Shown here in pieces: positions 61,018 through 64,000 of a stretch of DNA of 64,000 nt; position 1 is the stretch's first letter, and every line of letters starts with the position of its first letter. The notes under the pieces are model-generated. The model searched no databases. It saw only the letters and a program-made list of their open reading frames with translations, and was not told the origin of the DNA. Where the stretch lies: contig NW_026615438.1 of the NCBI RefSeq assembly GCF_000801105.2, positions 1 through 64,000 on the forward strand, in the 5' to 3' direction. Position numbers and translations under genes: made by a program. The stretch comes from Raphanus sativus (lineage: Eukaryota; Streptophyta; Magnoliopsida; Brassicales; Brassicaceae).

Positions 61018-64000
61018 CGAACAGGCTAATCTGGAATCATCTGGATAGAAAGTGGGATATCTTAGATCGTGGTTCATCCTGGTTTGATAAGAATCATGAA
61101 GATATTGCCATATGTTCGAACAGGCTAATCTGGAATCATCTGGATAGAAAGTGGGATATCTTCTTACTCACAACTCCTATGAGATTTATTCAACTTCCTG
61201 GTTATTCTCCACTGATTAGTGGTTCCAAATAAAGCTTCTTAGATCGTGGTTCATCCTGGTTTGATAAGAATCATGAAGATATTGCCATATGTCCGAACAG
61301 GCTAATCTGGAATCATCTGGATAGAAAGTGGGATATCTTCTTGCTCACAACACTTATGAGATTTATTCAACTTCCTGGTTATTCTCCACTGATTAGTGGT
61401 TCCAAATAAAGCTTCTTAGATCGTGGTTCATCCTGGTTTGATAAGAATCATGAAGATATTGCCATATGTCCGAACAGGCTAATCTGGAATCATCTGGATA
61501 GAAAGTGGGATATCTTCTTACTCACAACTCCTATGAGATTTATTCAACTTCCTGGTTATTCTCCACTGATTAGTGGTTCCCAATAAAGCTTCTTAGATAT
61601 TGGTTCATCCTGGTTTGATAAGAATCATGAAGATATTGCCATATGTCCGAACAGGCTAATCTGGAATCATCTGGATAGAAAGTGGGATATCTTCTTACTC
61701 ACAACTCCTATGAGATTTATTCAACTTCCTGGTTATTCTCCACTGATTAGTGGTTCCAAATAAAGCTTCTTAGATCGTGGTTCATCCTGGTTTGATAAGA
61801 ATCATGAAGATAATGGCATATGTCCGAACAGGCTAATCTGGAATCATCTGGATAGAAGTGGGATATCTTCTTGCTCACAACACTTATGAGATTTATTCAA
61901 CTTCCTGGTTATTCTCCACTGATTAGTGGTTCCAAATAAAGCTTCTTAGATCGTGGTTCATCCTGGTTTGATAAGAATCATGAAGATATTGCCATATGTC
62001 CGAACAGGCTAATCTGGAATCATCTGGATAGAAAGTGGGATATCTTCTTACTCACAACTCCTATGAGATTTATTCAACTTCCTGGTTATTCTCCACTGAT
62101 TAGTGGTTCCAAATAAAGCTTCTTAGATCGTGGTTCATCCTGGTTTGATAAGAATCATGAAGATAATGGCATATGTCCGAACAGGCTAATCTGGAATCAT
62201 CTGGATAGAAGGTGGGATATCTTCTTGCTCACAACACTTATGAGATTTATTCAACTTCCTGGTTATTCTCCACTGATTAGTGGTTCCAAATAAAGCTTCT
62301 TAGATCGTGGTTCATCCTGGTTTGATAAGAATCATGAAGATATTGCCATATGTCCGAACAGGCTAATCTGGAATCATCTGGATAGAAAGTGGGATATCTT
62401 CTTACTCACAACTCCTATGAGATTTATTCAACTTCCTGGTTATTCTCCACTGATTAGTGGTTCCAAATAAAGCTTCTTAGATATTGGTTCATCCTGGTTT
62501 GATAAGAATCATGAAGATATTGCCATATGTCCGAACAGGCTAATCTGGAATCATCTGGATAGAAAGTGGGATATCTTCTTACTCACAACTTCTATGAGAT
62601 TTATTCAACTTCCTGGTTATTCTCCACTGATTAGTGGTTCCAAATAAAGCTTCTTAGATCGTGGTTCATCCTGGTTTGATAAGAATCATGAAGATAATGG
62701 CATATGTCCGAACAGGCTAATCTGGAATCATCTGGATAGAAGGTGGGATATCTTCTTGCTCACAACACTTATGAGATTTATTCAACTTCCTGGTTATTCT
62801 CCACTGATTAGTGGTTCCAAATAAAGCTTCTTAGATCGTGGTTCATCCTGGTTTGATAAGAATCATGAAGATATTGCCATATGTCCGAACAGGCTAATCT
62901 GGAATCATCTGGATAGAAAGTGGGATATCTTCTTACTCACAACTCCTATGAGATTTATTCAACTTCCTGGTTATTCTCCACTGATTAGTGGTTCCAAATA
63001 AAGCTTCTTAGATCGTGGTTCATCCTGGTTTGATAAGAATCATGAAGATAATGGCATATGTCCGAACAGGCTAATCTGGAATCATCTGGATAGAAGGTGG
63101 GATATCTTCTTGCTCACAACACTTATGAGATTTATTCAACTTCCTGGTTATTCTCCACTGATTAGTGGTTCCAATAAAGCTTCTTTAGATCGTGGTTCAT
63201 CCTGGTTTGATAAGAATCATGAAGATATTGCATATGTCCGAACAGGCTAATCTGGAATCATCTGGATAGAAAGTGGGATATCTTCTTACTCACAACTCTT
63301 ATGAGATTTATTCAACTTCCTGGTTATTCTCCACTGATTAGTGGTTCCAAATAAAGCTTCTTAGATCGTGGTTCATCCTGGTTTGATAAGAATCATGAAG
63401 ATATTGCCATATGTCCGAACAGGCTAATCTGGAATCATCTGGATAGAAAGTGGGATATCTTCTTCTCACAACTCCTATGAGATTTATTCAACTTCCTGGT
63501 TATTCTCCACTGATTAGTGGTTCCAAATAAAGCTTCTTAGATCGTGGTTCATCCTGGTTTGATAAGAATCATGAAGATATGGCATATGTCCGAACAGGCT
63601 AATCTGGAATCATCTGGATAGAAAGTGGGATATCTTCTTGCTCACAACTCTTATGAGATTTATTCAACTTCCTGGTTATTCTCCACTGATTAGTGGTTCC
63701 AAATAAAGCTTCTTAGATCGTGGTTCATCCTGGTTTGATAAGAATCATGAAGATATTGCCATATGTCCGAACAGGCTAATCTGGAATCATCTGGATAGGA
63801 AAGTGGGATATCTTGAGATCGTGGTTTCATTCCTGGTTGATAAGAATCATGAAGATATTGCCATATGTCCGAACAGGCTAATCTGGAATCATCTGGATAG
63901 AAAGTGGGATATCTTCTTACTCACAACTCCTATGAGATTTATTCAACTTCCTGGTTATTCTCCACTGATTAGTGGTTCCAAATAAAGCTTCTTTAGATCG
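61018..64000. repeat. 177-bp satellite array, right block (about 17 monomers)
   Basis: Continues to the window end. Monomers of type 1 (ATTGCC, GAAAGTGGG, CTTACTCACAACTCC) and type 2 (AATGGC, GAAGGTGGG, CTTGCTCACAACACT) often alternate, giving a partial 354-bp dimer. Two monomers are shortened by the same kind of deletion joining GGATATCTT to AGATCG (about 61058 and 63815). Confidence 0.95.

Noticed and set aside
14036..64000. A CENP-B-box-like motif in the satellite
   Set aside because: I looked for a TTCG....A..CGGG pattern and found no convincing match.

Overview
This window looks like plant (peri)centromeric heterochromatin. It is built from a 177-bp tandem satellite that has been invaded repeatedly by LTR retrotransposons, which then inserted into each other. 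I see no host gene, rRNA gene or tRNA gene. The organism is a flowering plant: plant-type Ty1/copia and CRM-type Ty3/gypsy polyproteins, initiator-Met-tRNA primer sites (TGGTATCAGAGC) and a ~177-bp satellite with a HindIII site. Brassicaceae is my best guess but is not proven by the sequence.

Layout. Satellite blocks lie at 14036-17292, 23162-23407, 40127-41134 and 61018-64000. Four primary insertions sit against satellite. Copia-A (minus; enters from the left edge, ends 14035) contains two non-autonomous elements, NA-1 (2879-6871) and NA-2 (7896-12385). Copia-B (minus, 17293-23161) is uninterrupted with an open polyprotein. A CRM-type gypsy element (23408-40126, plus) carries NA-3 inside its 5' LTR (23491-27361) and Copia-C inside gag-pol (29983-35845). 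Copia-D (41135-61017, plus) carries a gag-encoding non-autonomous CRM relative (noaCRM, 42499-48341) and Copia-E (51827-60056, minus). Copia-E's 5' LTR holds a solo LTR (57333-59801), which holds a Harbinger-like MITE (57986-59488), so the nest is four deep. Ten of the twelve insertions have readable target-site duplications (5 bp for LTR elements, 3 bp TTA for the MITE). Copia-A's cannot be tested because its left end is outside the window, and Copia-B lacks a clean one.

How the parts work together. Autonomous Copia elements (B and E open; A and D interrupted but in frame across their insertions; C with one stop) could supply reverse transcriptase and integrase to the NA elements, which keep only LTRs, primer site, polypurine tract and a shared 3' cis module. 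The CRM element plays the same part for noaCRM, which shares its PBS spacing, polypurine tract, LTR start and a 20-bp LTR block. LTR pairs are equal or nearly equal in length and differ at very few positions, so the nest was built recently.

Most notable: (1) a covarying RNA hairpin upstream of the polypurine tract in every Copia and NA element; (2) direct evidence that NA-2 integrated with a U3 extended by 502 bp, started from an alternative upstream polypurine tract; (3) noaCRM's 1042-residue open frame, with a gag-like start, a DTG motif, five degenerate repeats and a 322-residue tail encoded by the LTR; (4) a MITE carrying ~1 kb of minisatellite with seven exact E2F-type sites.
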